From the NCBI GenBank assembly GCA_947168655.1, contig CAMVMU010000006.1:1-58998 (forward strand): 58,998 nucleotides of DNA. The letters are read 5' to 3'. Below, in pieces: positions 32,067 through 42,081 of the stretch. The position numbers and the translations under genes are program-made. The stretch is from an uncultured Oscillospiraceae bacterium. Its GTDB lineage: Bacteria; Bacillota; Clostridia; Oscillospirales; Oscillospiraceae. The notes under the pieces were generated by a model, which saw only the letters and a list, made by a program, of their open reading frames with translations, had not been told where the DNA came from and searched no databases. The stretch's first letter is position 1; every line of letters begins with the position of its first letter.

Positions 32067-32123
32067 AATCTATTATTGATAAACTCCGGTAATTTTTACC
32101 TAAGGAAAGGAGGCTTGCGCACC

Positions 32124-34226
32124 ATGAAATTTCAGCAGTGGAATCTCACTCCGGTATCGGAAGAGGCCGTAACGCGGCTGGTGGGCGCAGGCTTCCCCTA
32201 TCTGGTGTCCTGCGTGCTGGCCTCCCGGGGCATTGACGACCCTGCCGCCGCCGCGGAGTTCCTGCTGTGCGACCACCGGCTGAGCCATTCCCCCCTGCTG
32301 ATGGCGGATATGGACAAGGCGGTGGAGCGCATCTCCCGCGCCATTTCGGACGGCGAGAAGATCGCCGTGTACGGCGACTACGACGTGGACGGCATCACCG
32401 CCACCGTGATCCTGGTGGACTATCTCAAGAGCCGGGGCGCCGACGTGCTCCACTACATCCCCCGCCGCATCGAGGACGGCTACGGCCTCAATCCCGACGC
32501 CATCGACAGCCTGTATCAGCAGGGCGTGAGGTTGATGATCACCGTGGACTGCGGCATCACCGGGGTGGACGAGGTAGCATACGCCGCCTCTCTGGGCATG
32601 GACACCGTTGTCACCGACCACCATGAATGCAAGGACCAGCTGCCCGAGGCCGTGGCGGTTGTGGATCCCCACCGGGCGGACTGCCCCTACCCCTTCAAGC
32701 ATCTGGCGGGCTGCGGCGTGGCGCTGAAGCTGGCGCTGGCGCTGGCCGGGCCGGACCGGGAGGAGGCTCTGTTCTCCCGCTACTGCACGCTGGCCGCCAT
32801 CGGAACCGTGGCGGACGTCATGCAGATGTCCGATGAGAACCGCGCCATCGTGTCCCGCGGCCTTGCCACCATTCATCACTCCGACTTCATCGGCCTCCAC
32901 GCCCTGCTGGATGAGGCGGGGCTGGCGGACAGGGTCATCACATCCGTGCAGATCGGCTTCGTGCTGGCCCCCCGGATCAATGCCGCCGGGCGCATGGGCG
33001 CGGCGGATATGGCAGCCGATCTGCTGCTGTGCGAGGATCCCGACCGGGCCCGTGAGCTGGCCCGGGAACTGTGCGAGCTGAACCGGGAGCGCCAGAGCGT
33101 GGAACAGGGCATCTACTCCCAGGCTCTGGAGATGATCGACGCTCTGCCCGAGGATCAGCGCAGCGCTCTGGTCCTGGCCGACGACACCTGGCACCAGGGC
33201 GTGGTGGGCATCGTGGCCTCACGCCTCAGTGAAAAATACTCCTGTCCCAGCTTTATGATCCATCTCAACGGCAACGTGGGCAAGGGCTCCTGCCGCAGCT
33301 GGGGCGGCTTCAATCTCTTCGCCGCGCTGGAGGAGTGCTCGGACCTTCTGCTGGGCTTCGGCGGACACGAGCTGGCCGCCGGCTTCACCATCGAGGCGGA
33401 CAATATCCCCGCCTTCCGCAGACGGATCAATCAAATCGCCCGGGAATACCGGGGCGGCCAGGTACCCATATCCTGTCTGGACGTGGACGTGGCCATCACC
33501 CAGCCGGGCCGCATCACCCTGGAGGAGGCGGAGGCGCTGGATGAGCTGGAGCCCTATGGCGCCGGCAATCTGCGTCCGGTGTTCTGCCTGTGCGGCGCCA
33601 CGCTGGAGCGCGTCCAGAACGTGGGGCAGAACCGCCATCTGAAGCTGCGGCTCACCAAGGGCAGCGCCCAGTTCGACGGCATCTTCTTCTCCGCCACCGC
33701 CGAGAGCTGCGGCTGCCCGCCCGGCAGCCGGGTGGACGCCGCCTTTTATCTGCAGGTCAACGAATTTCGGGGCAGCCGCACCATCCAGCTGCAGATGGTG
33801 GATCTGCGTCCGTCCCTGACCCCCAGCGGACGGGAGGAGGAATCGCTGGCGCTGCTGGACCGGTGCCTGAAGGGCGGGACGGTACTGCCCAGAGAGGCCA
33901 TGCGCCTGATCCCCAGCCGGGATCAGTTCGTGCGGCTCTGGCGCAACCTGCAAAAAACCGCCTCCGCCGGCCGCCTGACCGCGCCCTATCTGCCGCTGCT
34001 GCGCTCGCTTTCCGCCTCCGTAAGCGGCAACGACGCCTTTGCGCGCACTGCCTTCAGTCTGGCCGTCTTTGCCGAACGGGGGCTTCTTTCCTACAGCAGG
34101 GACGGCGACGAGATCACCGTCCGGCTCACCGATCAGGGCAAAAAGGTGGACCTGGAGCAGTCGCCTTATCTGCATCGGCTCCGTGATATTCTGGATCAAC
34201 CGCATCGGGGAGGTGGGGCGCAATGA
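32124..34226 (+). CDS. recJ: Single-stranded-DNA-specific exonuclease RecJ
   Basis: 700 aa. It degrades single-stranded DNA 5' to 3' in repair. DHH-family motifs are present: VYGDYDVDGITAT (motif I) and TDHHECKD with DHH at residues 165-167. A DHHA1-type GGH segment (LGFGGHELAAGF) and an OB region near RHLKLRLTKG follow. About 130 residues at the C-terminus extend beyond the E. coli protein, as in other Firmicutes. ATG 32124 has AAAGGAGG before it. It overlaps relA by 4 bp. Confidence 0.95.
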   Translation: MKFQQWNLTPVSEEAVTRLVGAGFPYLVSCVLASRGIDDPAAAAEFLLCDHRLSHSPLLMADMDKAVERISRAISDGEKIAVYGDYDVDGITATVILVDYLKSRGADVLHYIPRRIEDGYGLNPDAIDSLYQQGVRLMITVDCGITGVDEVAYAASLGMDTVVTDHHECKDQLPEAVAVVDPHRADCPYPFKHLAGCGVALKLALALAGPDREEALFSRYCTLAAIGTVADVMQMSDENRAIVSRGLATIHHSDFIGLHALLDEAGLADRVITSVQIGFVLAPRINAAGRMGAADMAADLLLCEDPDRARELARELCELNRERQSVEQGIYSQALEMIDALPEDQRSALVLADDTWHQGVVGIVASRLSEKYSCPSFMIHLNGNVGKGSCRSWGGFNLFAALEECSDLLLGFGGHELAAGFTIEADNIPAFRRRINQIAREYRGGQVPISCLDVDVAITQPGRITLEEAEALDELEPYGAGNLRPVFCLCGATLERVQNVGQNRHLKLRLTKGSAQFDGIFFSATAESCGCPPGSRVDAAFYLQVNEFRGSRTIQLQMVDLRPSLTPSGREEESLALLDRCLKGGTVLPREAMRLIPSRDQFVRLWRNLQKTASAGRLTAPYLPLLRSLSASVSGNDAFARTAFSLAVFAERGLLSYSRDGDEITVRLTDQGKKVDLEQSPYLHRLRDILDQPHRGGGAQ

Positions 34227-36418
34227 CCTTGGAAGAGAGATATCAGCAGCTGGAAGACGCCATCCGGGGCTACAACCCGGGCGCAAACTTTCAGCAGATC
34301 CGCGCCGCCTATGAATTCGCGGTGAAATCCCACGACGGACAGCTGCGCAAGGACGGCTCGCCCTTCGTGACCCATCCTCTGGCCGTGGCGCAGATCGTGG
34401 CGGAGGAGCTGCATCTGGACAGCGAGTCCATCATCGCCGCCCTGCTTCACGACACCATCGAGGATACCGCCGCCACCCATGCCGACATCGCCCGGCTCTT
34501 CTCCCCCACCGTGGCGGATCTGGTGGAGGGGGTCAGCAAGCTGACCCGCGTCCACTACACCTCCAAGGAGCAAGAGCAGATGGAAAATCTGCGCAAGATG
34601 CTCATGGCCATGGCCAAGGACATCCGGGTGATCCTCGTCAAGATTGCCGACCGGCTCCACAACATGCGCACCATGGAGTATCAGACCCCCGCCAAGCAGA
34701 AGCAGAAGTCCTATGAGACCATGGAGATCTACGCTCCCATCGCCCACCGGCTGGGCATGCAGAAGATGAAGTGGGAGCTGGAGGACCTGAGCCTGAAGTA
34801 TCTGGATCCGGTGGGCTTCAAGGAAATCACCGACGCGCTGGACGCCAAGGCCGCCGAGTATGAGGGCTTTATGGACGCCACCCGCCGCCAGATCGAGGAG
34901 CGGCTGGCGCAAAGCCGCATTGACGGCATCGTGTACGGTCGGCTCAAGCACCCATACAGCATCTACCGCAAGATGTATTCCCAGAACAAGGGTCTTAACG
35001 ACGTGTTCGATCTGATCGCCTTCCGCGTCATCGTGGACACGGTGGCGGACTGCTACAACGTGCTGGGCATCATTCACGACCTGTACCACCCCATTCTGGG
35101 CCGGTTCAAGGACTATATCGGCACCCCAAAGCCCAACATGTACCAGAGCCTCCACACCACGGTGGTGGGCCAGTCCGGCATCCCCTTTGAGGTGCAGATC
35201 CGCACCCGGGAGATGCACGAGGTGGCGGAGTACGGCGTGGCCGCCCACTGGAAGTACAAGCAGAACGGCCAGGGCGCCGGGGACGAGAAAAACTATGAGT
35301 GGGTCCGCCGCCTGCTGGAGAATCAGGAGGGGGCCGACGCCGAGGAGTTCATCCACTCCCTGAAGGTGGATATGTTCGCCGATGAGGTGTTTGTGTTCAC
35401 CCCCGCCGGCGACGTGATCAATCTGCCCGCCGGCGCCACGCCCATCGACTTCGCCTACACCATCCACTCCCAGGTGGGCAACCACATGGTGGCCGCCAAG
35501 GTCAACGGCCGCATCGTCCAGTTCGACCACAAGCTGAACAACGGCGACGTGGTGGAGGTGGAGACCTCCCCCTCCGCCCACGGCCCCAGCCGGGACTGGA
35601 TCAAGATCGCCAAATCCAGCAACGCCCGCAGCAAGATCCGCCAGTGGTTCAAGAAGGAGCGCCGGGACGAGAACATCGTGGCCGGCAAGGCCTCCTTTGA
35701 ATCGGAGATCAAGCGCACGGGCATCACCCTCAAGGAGCTGACCAACGAGGAGAACCTCCCCGTTGTGCTGAATAAGCTGAATTACAACTCCCTGGACGAC
35801 ATGTACGCCGCCATCGGCTACGGCGGCGTCACGGCGCTGAAGCTGGTGGGCCGGCTGCGGGAGGAGATCAACCATATCCTCCGCGCCCACCAGAACACAG
35901 CCGCCGGGGAGCCGGAGGCTGAGGAGCCCGAAAGGACCGGCCCCGAGCGCCACGTGCCCGGCAGCCACGGCATCGTGGTGGAGGGCATCGACAACTGCCT
36001 GGTGAAGCTGGCCAAGTGCTGCACCCCCGTGCCGGGGGATGACGTGGTGGGCTTCATCACCCGCGGCAGCGGTGTGTCCGTCCACCGTGCCGACTGTCCC
36101 AACGCCGCGCCGGAGCGCCGGAAAAGCGACGAGGACGGCCGGTGGATCAAGGTCAGCTGGGCGGATAAAACCGGCGCCCAGTATCAGGCCACCCTGGAGG
36201 TGGTGTCCAGAGACCGGCCGGATCTGATGGTGGATATCTCCACCGTCATCTCCTCCACCAGAACCCAGTTCCGGGGGCTCAGCGCACAGATCATTGCCGA
36301 CGGCTCCGTTCTGGTGACCATGGACGTGATCGTGTCCAACGCTGAGCAGCTGCACACCGTCATGCGCCGGTTGGAGCAGCTCTCCGGCGTCGTGCAGGTC
36401 GCCCGCCCGGCGAAGTGA
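34223..36418 (+). CDS. relA: Bifunctional (p)ppGpp synthetase/hydrolase
   Basis: 731 aa. It makes and breaks the alarmone (p)ppGpp. The HD hydrolase domain has H76-D77 in LLHDTIEDT, so it should be active. The synthetase domain includes YGRLKHPYSIYRKM, and RFKD at 294-297, the motif of bifunctional enzymes. TGS (VFTPAGDVINLPAGATPIDFAY), a helical/zinc-finger region (LAKCCTPVPGD) and a C-terminal ACT domain follow. It is translationally coupled to recJ. Confidence 0.96.
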   Translation: MTLEERYQQLEDAIRGYNPGANFQQIRAAYEFAVKSHDGQLRKDGSPFVTHPLAVAQIVAEELHLDSESIIAALLHDTIEDTAATHADIARLFSPTVADLVEGVSKLTRVHYTSKEQEQMENLRKMLMAMAKDIRVILVKIADRLHNMRTMEYQTPAKQKQKSYETMEIYAPIAHRLGMQKMKWELEDLSLKYLDPVGFKEITDALDAKAAEYEGFMDATRRQIEERLAQSRIDGIVYGRLKHPYSIYRKMYSQNKGLNDVFDLIAFRVIVDTVADCYNVLGIIHDLYHPILGRFKDYIGTPKPNMYQSLHTTVVGQSGIPFEVQIRTREMHEVAEYGVAAHWKYKQNGQGAGDEKNYEWVRRLLENQEGADAEEFIHSLKVDMFADEVFVFTPAGDVINLPAGATPIDFAYTIHSQVGNHMVAAKVNGRIVQFDHKLNNGDVVEVETSPSAHGPSRDWIKIAKSSNARSKIRQWFKKERRDENIVAGKASFESEIKRTGITLKELTNEENLPVVLNKLNYNSLDDMYAAIGYGGVTALKLVGRLREEINHILRAHQNTAAGEPEAEEPERTGPERHVPGSHGIVVEGIDNCLVKLAKCCTPVPGDDVVGFITRGSGVSVHRADCPNAAPERRKSDEDGRWIKVSWADKTGAQYQATLEVVSRDRPDLMVDISTVISSTRTQFRGLSAQIIADGSVLVTMDVIVSNAEQLHTVMRRLEQLSGVVQVARPAK

Positions 36419-36491
36419 TTTCGCGTCTACGGACGCGAAATCTGCGATGCTTTTCCTTTTTTCCCATTTCCATTTTCAAAGGAGTATATCT

Positions 36492-36938
36492 ATGCGAGCA
36501 GTATTGACCCGGGTCAGCCGCGCCTCCGTCACCATCGACGGACGGGTGGCCGGGCAGATCGGCAAGGGCTTTCTCATTCTGCTGGGCGTGGGCCAGAACG
36601 ACACCGAGGCCCAGTGCGTCAAGCTGGCGGACAAGCTCACCGGGCTGCGGATCTTTGACGACGACAACGACAAGATGAACTGGAGCCTCACCGACGTGGG
36701 AGGCCAGATCCTGGTGATCTCCCAGTTCACTCTGTACGGCAACTGCAAAAAGGGCCGCCGCCCGGAATATCTGGCCGCCGCCCGGCCGGAGCTGGCCATC
36801 CCCCTGTACGAGAAGTTCGTGCAGCTGTGCCGGGACAAGGGCTTCCATGTTGAAACCGGTGAATTCGGCGCCGACATGCAGGTGGAGTCGGTGAACGACG
36901 GCCCCGTCACCCTTGTGGTGGACACCGATTCTTTGTAA
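36492..36938 (+). CDS. dtd: D-aminoacyl-tRNA deacylase
   Basis: 148 aa. It removes D-amino acids (and glycine from tRNA-Ala) from mischarged tRNAs. The signature SQFTLYG lies near residue 78, and the second site NDGPVTLVVDT is at the C-terminus. ATG 36492 is 7 bp after AAAGGAG; the frame extends 15 codons upstream without an RBS. Confidence 0.96.
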   Translation: MRAVLTRVSRASVTIDGRVAGQIGKGFLILLGVGQNDTEAQCVKLADKLTGLRIFDDDNDKMNWSLTDVGGQILVISQFTLYGNCKKGRRPEYLAAARPELAIPLYEKFVQLCRDKGFHVETGEFGADMQVESVNDGPVTLVVDTDSL

Positions 36939-36949
36939 GGAGAACGCCT

Positions 36950-37570
36950 ATGAAGATCTACACCATGCAGGTGGGCCCCATCATGACCAACTGCTACCTC
37001 CTGTGCGACGAGGAGGCAAAGGTCTGCGCCCTCATCGACCCCGGCGACGAGCCGGACCGTCTGGAGCAGATGGTGGCCCAGTCCGGCTGCGTCCTGCAGT
37101 GCATCCTGCTGACCCACGGCCACTTCGACCACTGCACCGCCGTGCGGGGGCTGCTGGCCCGTCACCCGGACGTGCCCGTCTATATCCACCGGGGCGACAC
37201 CCTGGACCCGGAGGTCCACAACGACCTGAAGTTCCCCCGGCTCCCGGACCGCAACCAGCGCTACTACGCCGAGGGCGATACGGTGACGGTGGGCGGCCTC
37301 ACCTTCGCCGTATGGGAGACGCCGGGTCACTCCCGCGGCTCCGTGTGCCTGCTCACGGACGGCGTTATCTTCTCCGGCGACACGCTGTTCCGGGGCTCCT
37401 GCGGCCGCACCGACTTCCCCGACGGCAGCTATGAGGACATTCTCCGCTCCCTGGGCCGTCTGGGACGGCTGGAGGGCAGTTATCACGTCCTCCCCGGCCA
37501 TGATGAGCCCACCGATCTGGACTTTGAGCGCCGGTTCAACCCCTATCTCAAGCAGGGGCTTTCCATGTAA
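36950..37570 (+). CDS. Metallo-beta-lactamase-fold hydrolase (glyoxalase II-like)
   Basis: 206 aa. Zinc ligands are THGHFDH (about residues 61-67), the His of ETPGHSRGS, the Asp of FSGDTLF and PGHDEPT near the end. It resembles the small GloB-like YcbL/YqgX group, and acts perhaps on thioesters. It is 11 bp after dtd, in the usual recJ-relA-dtd order. Confidence 0.88.
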   Translation: MKIYTMQVGPIMTNCYLLCDEEAKVCALIDPGDEPDRLEQMVAQSGCVLQCILLTHGHFDHCTAVRGLLARHPDVPVYIHRGDTLDPEVHNDLKFPRLPDRNQRYYAEGDTVTVGGLTFAVWETPGHSRGSVCLLTDGVIFSGDTLFRGSCGRTDFPDGSYEDILRSLGRLGRLEGSYHVLPGHDEPTDLDFERRFNPYLKQGLSM

Positions 37571-37606
37571 ACAAACGAAAGGGCGTGTTGTGAAAGGCAA
37601 GTATCT

Positions 37607-37704
37607 GTCATTCCGAGCCGGTGACCGACGTCACCGGCGTGGGGATCCGTTCCTTTTAGTGGGGAAAACGGATTGCCGCGGCCCCACAGGGGCCTCGCAA
37701 TGAC
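37607..37704. repeat. 98-bp palindromic intergenic repeat (MITE/REP-like)
   Basis: The ends GTCATTCCGAG and CTCGCAATGAC are 11-bp inverted repeats with one mismatch. Inside are GATCCGTT/AACGGATT and GGTGAC-CGAC-GTCACC. It sits between the MBL gene and hemZ with no coding content. Confidence 0.75.
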
Positions 37705-37754
37705 GGTAGTGCACGTTTCACGCACGCCCCGCTTTTTGACGAGGATCATACGCT

Positions 37755-39233
37755 ATGAAACTGATATTCCACGGCCACGACGAGCGCTACGCGGTGGAGC
37801 AGAGCCTGCTGGCCTTCTTCCCGGAGGAGCGCCCGGTATACGACGCCGATGCCGATGAGAATCACTGCGCCGTAGTGCGCCTGTCCGCAGGAGGGGTCTA
37901 CACCACCGCCACCACCGAGATCACCTGGCAGGGGAAGACCGCCCGGGGCCTCTCCCGAGTGGCCATTGATGCCCAACTGGACCCCTACGAGGCGGAGCGG
38001 CGGCGGCAGAAGGCGGTGAAGCTCAGCTTCTTCAAGGCCGCCCGGGCCGTCACCGGCGTGACGCCCACCTGGGGCGCTCTCACGGGTATCCGCCCCGGCA
38101 AGCTGGCGGAGCGTTTTCTGCTGGAGGGCAAGTCCCCCCGGCAGGTGGACCGGATCCTGGACAAAACCTATTTTGTCTCCCCGGAGCGGCGGCGCCTGGC
38201 CATCGAGACGGCCCAGGCGGGCCTCGCCGCCAAGGCGGACCTGCTTCCCAACGACATCTCCCTCTATGTGGGCATCCCCTTCTGCCCCACCCGCTGCGCC
38301 TACTGCAGCTTCGTCTCCCAATCGGTGGAGAAGTCCCTGCCCATGATCGAGCCCTATCTGGACGTGCTGTGCCGGGAGATCACCGATGCGGCGCGTATGG
38401 TGCAGGAGACGGGTCTGCGCATCAAGTCCTTCTACATGGGCGGCGGCACCCCCACCACCCTGACGGCGGCCCAGATGGACCGTCTGCTGACCCATCTGAA
38501 CCGCTCCTTTGACCTGGGCGGCTGTGTGGAGTACTGCATCGAGGCGGGCCGGCCCGACACCATCACCCGGGACAAGCTCCAGGTGCTGCTGGACCACGGG
38601 GCCGACCGCATCAGCGTCAACCCCCAGTCCCTGGAGGACAAGGTGCTCGCCGCCATCGGCCGCCGCCACACCGCCAAGGACATTGAGGACGCCATGGCCC
38701 TTGCCACCTCCATGGGCTTCCCCCACGTGAACATGGACCTCATTGCCGGACTCCCGGAGGACACGCCCGAGGGTTTCCGCGCCACGCTGGACAAGTGCCT
38801 CTCCTACGGCGCCGACAATATCACCGTTCACACCCTGGCGCTGAAAAAGGGCAGCCGCATCCTGCTGGAGGGGCTGCGCATCCCCGCCCCCGAAGCCGTG
38901 GGCGAGATGCTGGACTACGCCAACCCGACTCTGCGCGGTCACGGCTATACCCCCTACTACCTCTACCGCCAGAAGTACATGTCTGGCAGCTTTGAGAACG
39001 TGGGCTGGTGCATACCCGGCGCCGAGGGCCTATATAATATCTACATCATGGAGGAGCTCCACAGCATCCTGTCCCTGGGTGCCGGCGGCTCCACCAAGAT
39101 GGTGGACCCCCAGGGCAACCGCATCAGCCGGGTGTTCCACGCCAAGTACCCCAACGAGTACATCACCCGGCCGGAAAAGCTCCGGGAGAATCTGGAGGCC
39201 TTCCGGCAGTTTCACCAGGAGCTTTTGAAGTAA
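37755..39233 (+). CDS. hemZ: Coproporphyrinogen dehydrogenase-like radical SAM protein HemZ
   Basis: 492 aa. The radical SAM cluster CPTRCAYC (Cys 177, 181, 184) is preceded by LYVGIPF, as in HemN-family enzymes. FYMGGGTPTTL and SVNPQSLEDKVLAAIGRRHT follow. An N-terminal about 160-residue extension is typical of HemZ. It is named for oxygen-independent coproporphyrinogen III oxidation, but many HemN relatives do other chemistry, so the reaction is not certain. No other haem genes are nearby. Confidence 0.88.
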   Translation: MKLIFHGHDERYAVEQSLLAFFPEERPVYDADADENHCAVVRLSAGGVYTTATTEITWQGKTARGLSRVAIDAQLDPYEAERRRQKAVKLSFFKAARAVTGVTPTWGALTGIRPGKLAERFLLEGKSPRQVDRILDKTYFVSPERRRLAIETAQAGLAAKADLLPNDISLYVGIPFCPTRCAYCSFVSQSVEKSLPMIEPYLDVLCREITDAARMVQETGLRIKSFYMGGGTPTTLTAAQMDRLLTHLNRSFDLGGCVEYCIEAGRPDTITRDKLQVLLDHGADRISVNPQSLEDKVLAAIGRRHTAKDIEDAMALATSMGFPHVNMDLIAGLPEDTPEGFRATLDKCLSYGADNITVHTLALKKGSRILLEGLRIPAPEAVGEMLDYANPTLRGHGYTPYYLYRQKYMSGSFENVGWCIPGAEGLYNIYIMEELHSILSLGAGGSTKMVDPQGNRISRVFHAKYPNEYITRPEKLRENLEAFRQFHQELLK

Positions 39234-39243
39234 GGAGGCATAC

Positions 39244-40830
39244 ATGGGCAACCCACGTCGGCAGAGCTTTTTGAGCGGTGCCATGATCCTGACGGTCACC
39301 ATCGCCGTCACCAAGTTCATCGGCGCCCTGTATAAGATCCCCCTGGGGAACCTGCTGGACAGCGAGGGCATGGCCCATTTTTACGCCGCCTACAACGTCT
39401 ACCGCCTGCTGCTGACCCTCTCCACCGCCGGCCTGCCACTGGCCATGAGCCGCATGGTGTCCGAGGCGGAGGCGCTGGGGCAGGAGAACCAGAAGCACCG
39501 GATCTTCCACGTGGCGCTGGGGCTGTTCTTTACCCTGGGCGCGGTATCCACCGCCGCCATGCTGGCCCTGTCCGGCCCCCTCAGCGCCCTGCTCCACGAC
39601 ACCCTGGCCCAGAGCGCCGTCCAGGCCCTGGCTCCGGCGGTGCTGCTGGTGTGCCTCATGGCCCCCATCCGGGGCTTTACCCAGGGGCAGGGCAACATGA
39701 AGCCCACCGCCGCCAGCGAGATCATCGAGTCTCTCAGCAAGGCCGTCATCGGCTATTTTCTGGCCTGGTATCTGCTGCGGCAGGGCTTTCCCCGCCACAT
39801 AGCCGCGGCCGGCGCCATCGGCGGCGTCACTGTCGCCACGGCTCTGGCCCTGCTGGCCCTGGCGTTCTATCTGCTGACCCACCGCTACCGCCGCCCCTCC
39901 GCCGACGTGCCCCAGGGCCGCCGGGTCATCCTGCGCCGGCTGCTGCGCATCGGCGTGCCCATCACCGCCGGCGCCTGCGGCATGAGCCTCATCACCCTGC
40001 TGGACACCTCCCTGGTGCTGGGCACCCTGCAGGGCACCGGCTGGTCCCAGGCTGAGGCCACCGCCCTCTATGGCCAGTACACCTACGCCCTCAATCTCTT
40101 CACCCTGCCGGCGGCCTTTATCGCCCCCATGACCATCAGCCTGATCCCCGCCATCAGCGCCGCACGGGCCCGGCGGGATACGGCCTCCGCCCGCCGCCAC
40201 ACGGAGGCGGCCTTCCGCTTCACCGCTCTGCTGGGCCTGCCTCTGGGCGTGGGGCTCAGCGTGCTGGCCCGGCCTCTGCTGGACCTTCTCTACCCCGACA
40301 TCCCCCAGACCGCCGCTGCCGCCGCGGGCCATCTCACCGTGCTGGGCATCGCCAGCATCTTCGTGTGCATCATGGCCCTGACGGGCGGCCTGCTCCAGGC
40401 CTACGGCAAGGAGGACGTCCCCCTGTGGACGCTGCTGCTGGGCGGCTTGACCAAGATTATCTCCAACTACCTGCTGGTGGGCAATCCCGCCATCGGGATC
40501 CGCGGCGCTGCATACAGCACCCTGCTGTGCTACGGCCTTATCGCGGTACTGAACCTCATCGCCGTGGCCCGCACCGTACCGGAGCGGCCCGGTTATCTGT
40601 CCGCCTTTCTCCGTCCCGCAGCTGCCACCGCCGTTATGGCCATCGCCGCCCGCGCGCTCTTCGGCCTGCTGAGCCGCGCGGTGTCCCCCCGGGGCGCCGC
40701 CGCGCTGACCGTGCTGCTGGCAGCCGCCGTGTACGCTGTGCTGGTGCTGGCCTTGGGCGCCGTCCGGCGGGAGGATATTGTTTCCCTGCCCAACGGCGAG
40801 AGGATTGCCGATTTTCTGCACATCCGATGA
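39244..40830 (+). CDS. YabM/SpoVB-like flippase of the MOP superfamily
   Basis: 528 aa, about 14 hydrophobic helices. The start FLSGAMILTVTIAVTKFIGALYKIPLGNLL and TAGLPLAMSRMVSEA are typical of SpoVB/MurJ-type lipid-linked sugar flippases. Position directly before mazG matches Bacillus yabM, so a role in cell-wall or spore-cortex precursor export is likely. The start is 10 bp after hemZ with AAGGAGG. Confidence 0.87.
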   Translation: MGNPRRQSFLSGAMILTVTIAVTKFIGALYKIPLGNLLDSEGMAHFYAAYNVYRLLLTLSTAGLPLAMSRMVSEAEALGQENQKHRIFHVALGLFFTLGAVSTAAMLALSGPLSALLHDTLAQSAVQALAPAVLLVCLMAPIRGFTQGQGNMKPTAASEIIESLSKAVIGYFLAWYLLRQGFPRHIAAAGAIGGVTVATALALLALAFYLLTHRYRRPSADVPQGRRVILRRLLRIGVPITAGACGMSLITLLDTSLVLGTLQGTGWSQAEATALYGQYTYALNLFTLPAAFIAPMTISLIPAISAARARRDTASARRHTEAAFRFTALLGLPLGVGLSVLARPLLDLLYPDIPQTAAAAAGHLTVLGIASIFVCIMALTGGLLQAYGKEDVPLWTLLLGGLTKIISNYLLVGNPAIGIRGAAYSTLLCYGLIAVLNLIAVARTVPERPGYLSAFLRPAAATAVMAIAARALFGLLSRAVSPRGAAALTVLLAAAVYAVLVLALGAVRREDIVSLPNGERIADFLHIR

Positions 40831-40879
40831 ACATTTCCTGATTTCAACCGGGAAAAGCTCTTGCAATGGAGGCATAAGT

Positions 40880-41668
40880 ATGTTAAATTTTGAGAGGAAA
40901 CCGCGTTACGGTTACGTGGATTTGCTGGAGATTATCCGGCTGCTCCGTTCCGAGGACGGCTGCCCCTGGGACAAGGTCCAGACCCACAAATCCATCCGCC
41001 GGGGGATGCTGGAGGAGGCATATGAGGCCGCCGAGGCCATCGACCGGGACGATACGGCCATGCTCCGGGAGGAGCTGGGCGACGTGCTGATGCAGGTGGT
41101 CTTCCACGCGGATCTTGCCGCCGAGGAGGGCCGCTTCTCCATGGAGGACGTGTGCGACGAGGTGGTCAAAAAGCTGCTCTACCGCCATCCCCACGTGTTT
41201 GGCGACGCCCATGAGGACAGTCCCGAGAGTGTGCTGGTCAGCTGGGACAAGCTCAAGCGGGCGGAGAAGGGCCAGTCCACCACCGCCGATGCGCTGGACG
41301 CTGTGGCCCGCAGTCTGCCCGGTCTGTGGCGGGCGGAAAAGCTGCAGAAGAAAGCCGCCGGCGCCGGATTTGACTGGCCGGATATCCATGGCGCGCTGGA
41401 CAAGCTGGACGAGGAGACCGCCGAGCTGCGCCGCGCCGTGGACAGCGGCGAGGGCGTGGCCGACGAGCTGGGCGACGTGCTGTTTGCCGCCGTCAAGGTG
41501 GGCCGCTTCGCCGGAGTGGATCCGGAGGAGGCCATGGCCGCCACCTGCGAGAAATTCATCCGCCGCTTCCGGGCAATGGAGGAGGGCGCCAGCCGCCGGG
41601 GCTGCAGCCTGAAGGAGCTCTCCCTGGACGAGATGACCGCTCTTTGGAACGAGGCCAAATCGACTTAA
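40880..41668 (+). CDS. mazG: Nucleoside triphosphate pyrophosphohydrolase MazG
   Basis: 262 aa, two MazG domains. CPWDKVQTHKSIR and EEAYEAAEAI with the ExxE-x12-ExxD metal motif (EELGDVLMQVVFH) are in the first half; DELGDVLFAAVKV repeats it in the second. It cleans up non-canonical NTPs and may lower (p)ppGpp. ATG 40880 follows ATGGAGG. It is the equivalent of the MazG half of Bacillus YabN; the methylase domain present there is absent. Confidence 0.94.
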   Translation: MLNFERKPRYGYVDLLEIIRLLRSEDGCPWDKVQTHKSIRRGMLEEAYEAAEAIDRDDTAMLREELGDVLMQVVFHADLAAEEGRFSMEDVCDEVVKKLLYRHPHVFGDAHEDSPESVLVSWDKLKRAEKGQSTTADALDAVARSLPGLWRAEKLQKKAAGAGFDWPDIHGALDKLDEETAELRRAVDSGEGVADELGDVLFAAVKVGRFAGVDPEEAMAATCEKFIRRFRAMEEGASRRGCSLKELSLDEMTALWNEAKST

Positions 41669-41744
41669 CGCGGCATGCCGCTTAAGGAATCTGCCCGCCG
41701 GGCAGGATACAGAAGAATATTCAATTCATTTAGGAGGAACAACC

Positions 41745-42020
41745 ATGAACAAGACCGAACTGATCGCCGCAGTGGCCGAGAAGGCCGGCATGTCCAAGAA
41801 GGACACCGAGGCCGTCATTACCGCCGCCATCAATGCCGTCACCGCCGCTCTGGCCGATGAGGAGAAAGTCCAGCTGGTGGGCTTTGGCTCCTTTGAGGTG
41901 AAGAAGAGAGCCGAGCGCACCGGTTTGAATCCCCGTACCAAGGAGCCCGTGAAGATCGCCGCCACCAAGGTGCCCGTCTTCAAGGCCGGCAAGGCCCTCA
42001 AGGACGCCATTGCCAAGTAA
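41745..42020 (+). CDS. hup: HU-family DNA-binding protein
   Basis: 91 aa, full-length HU: MNKTELIAAVAEKAGMSKKD, GFGSFEVKKRAERTGLNPRT and KVPVFKAGKALKD. It compacts and bends DNA. TAGGAGGAACAACC precedes it. It is inserted between mazG and the S4 gene and has its own terminator. Confidence 0.97.
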   Translation: MNKTELIAAVAEKAGMSKKDTEAVITAAINAVTAALADEEKVQLVGFGSFEVKKRAERTGLNPRTKEPVKIAATKVPVFKAGKALKDAIAK

Positions 42021-42035
42021 GGGAATATAGATTCC

Positions 42036-42061
42036 GGCGCCGGTGTATTCACACCGGCGCC
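42036..42061 (+). terminator. hup terminator
   Basis: GGCGCCGGTG/CACCGGCGCC stem, 6-nt loop, then TTTTT. The next RBS begins right after it. Confidence 0.85.
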
Positions 42062-42081
42062 TTTTTAAGGAGGAACACCCT

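Larger units (their letters stand above)
31777..32123. other. 350-bp gap before recJ
   Basis: It holds a terminator, a one-armed copy of an intergenic repeat (31844-31879) and the recJ promoter at 32038-32066. No gene is seen. Confidence 0.6.
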
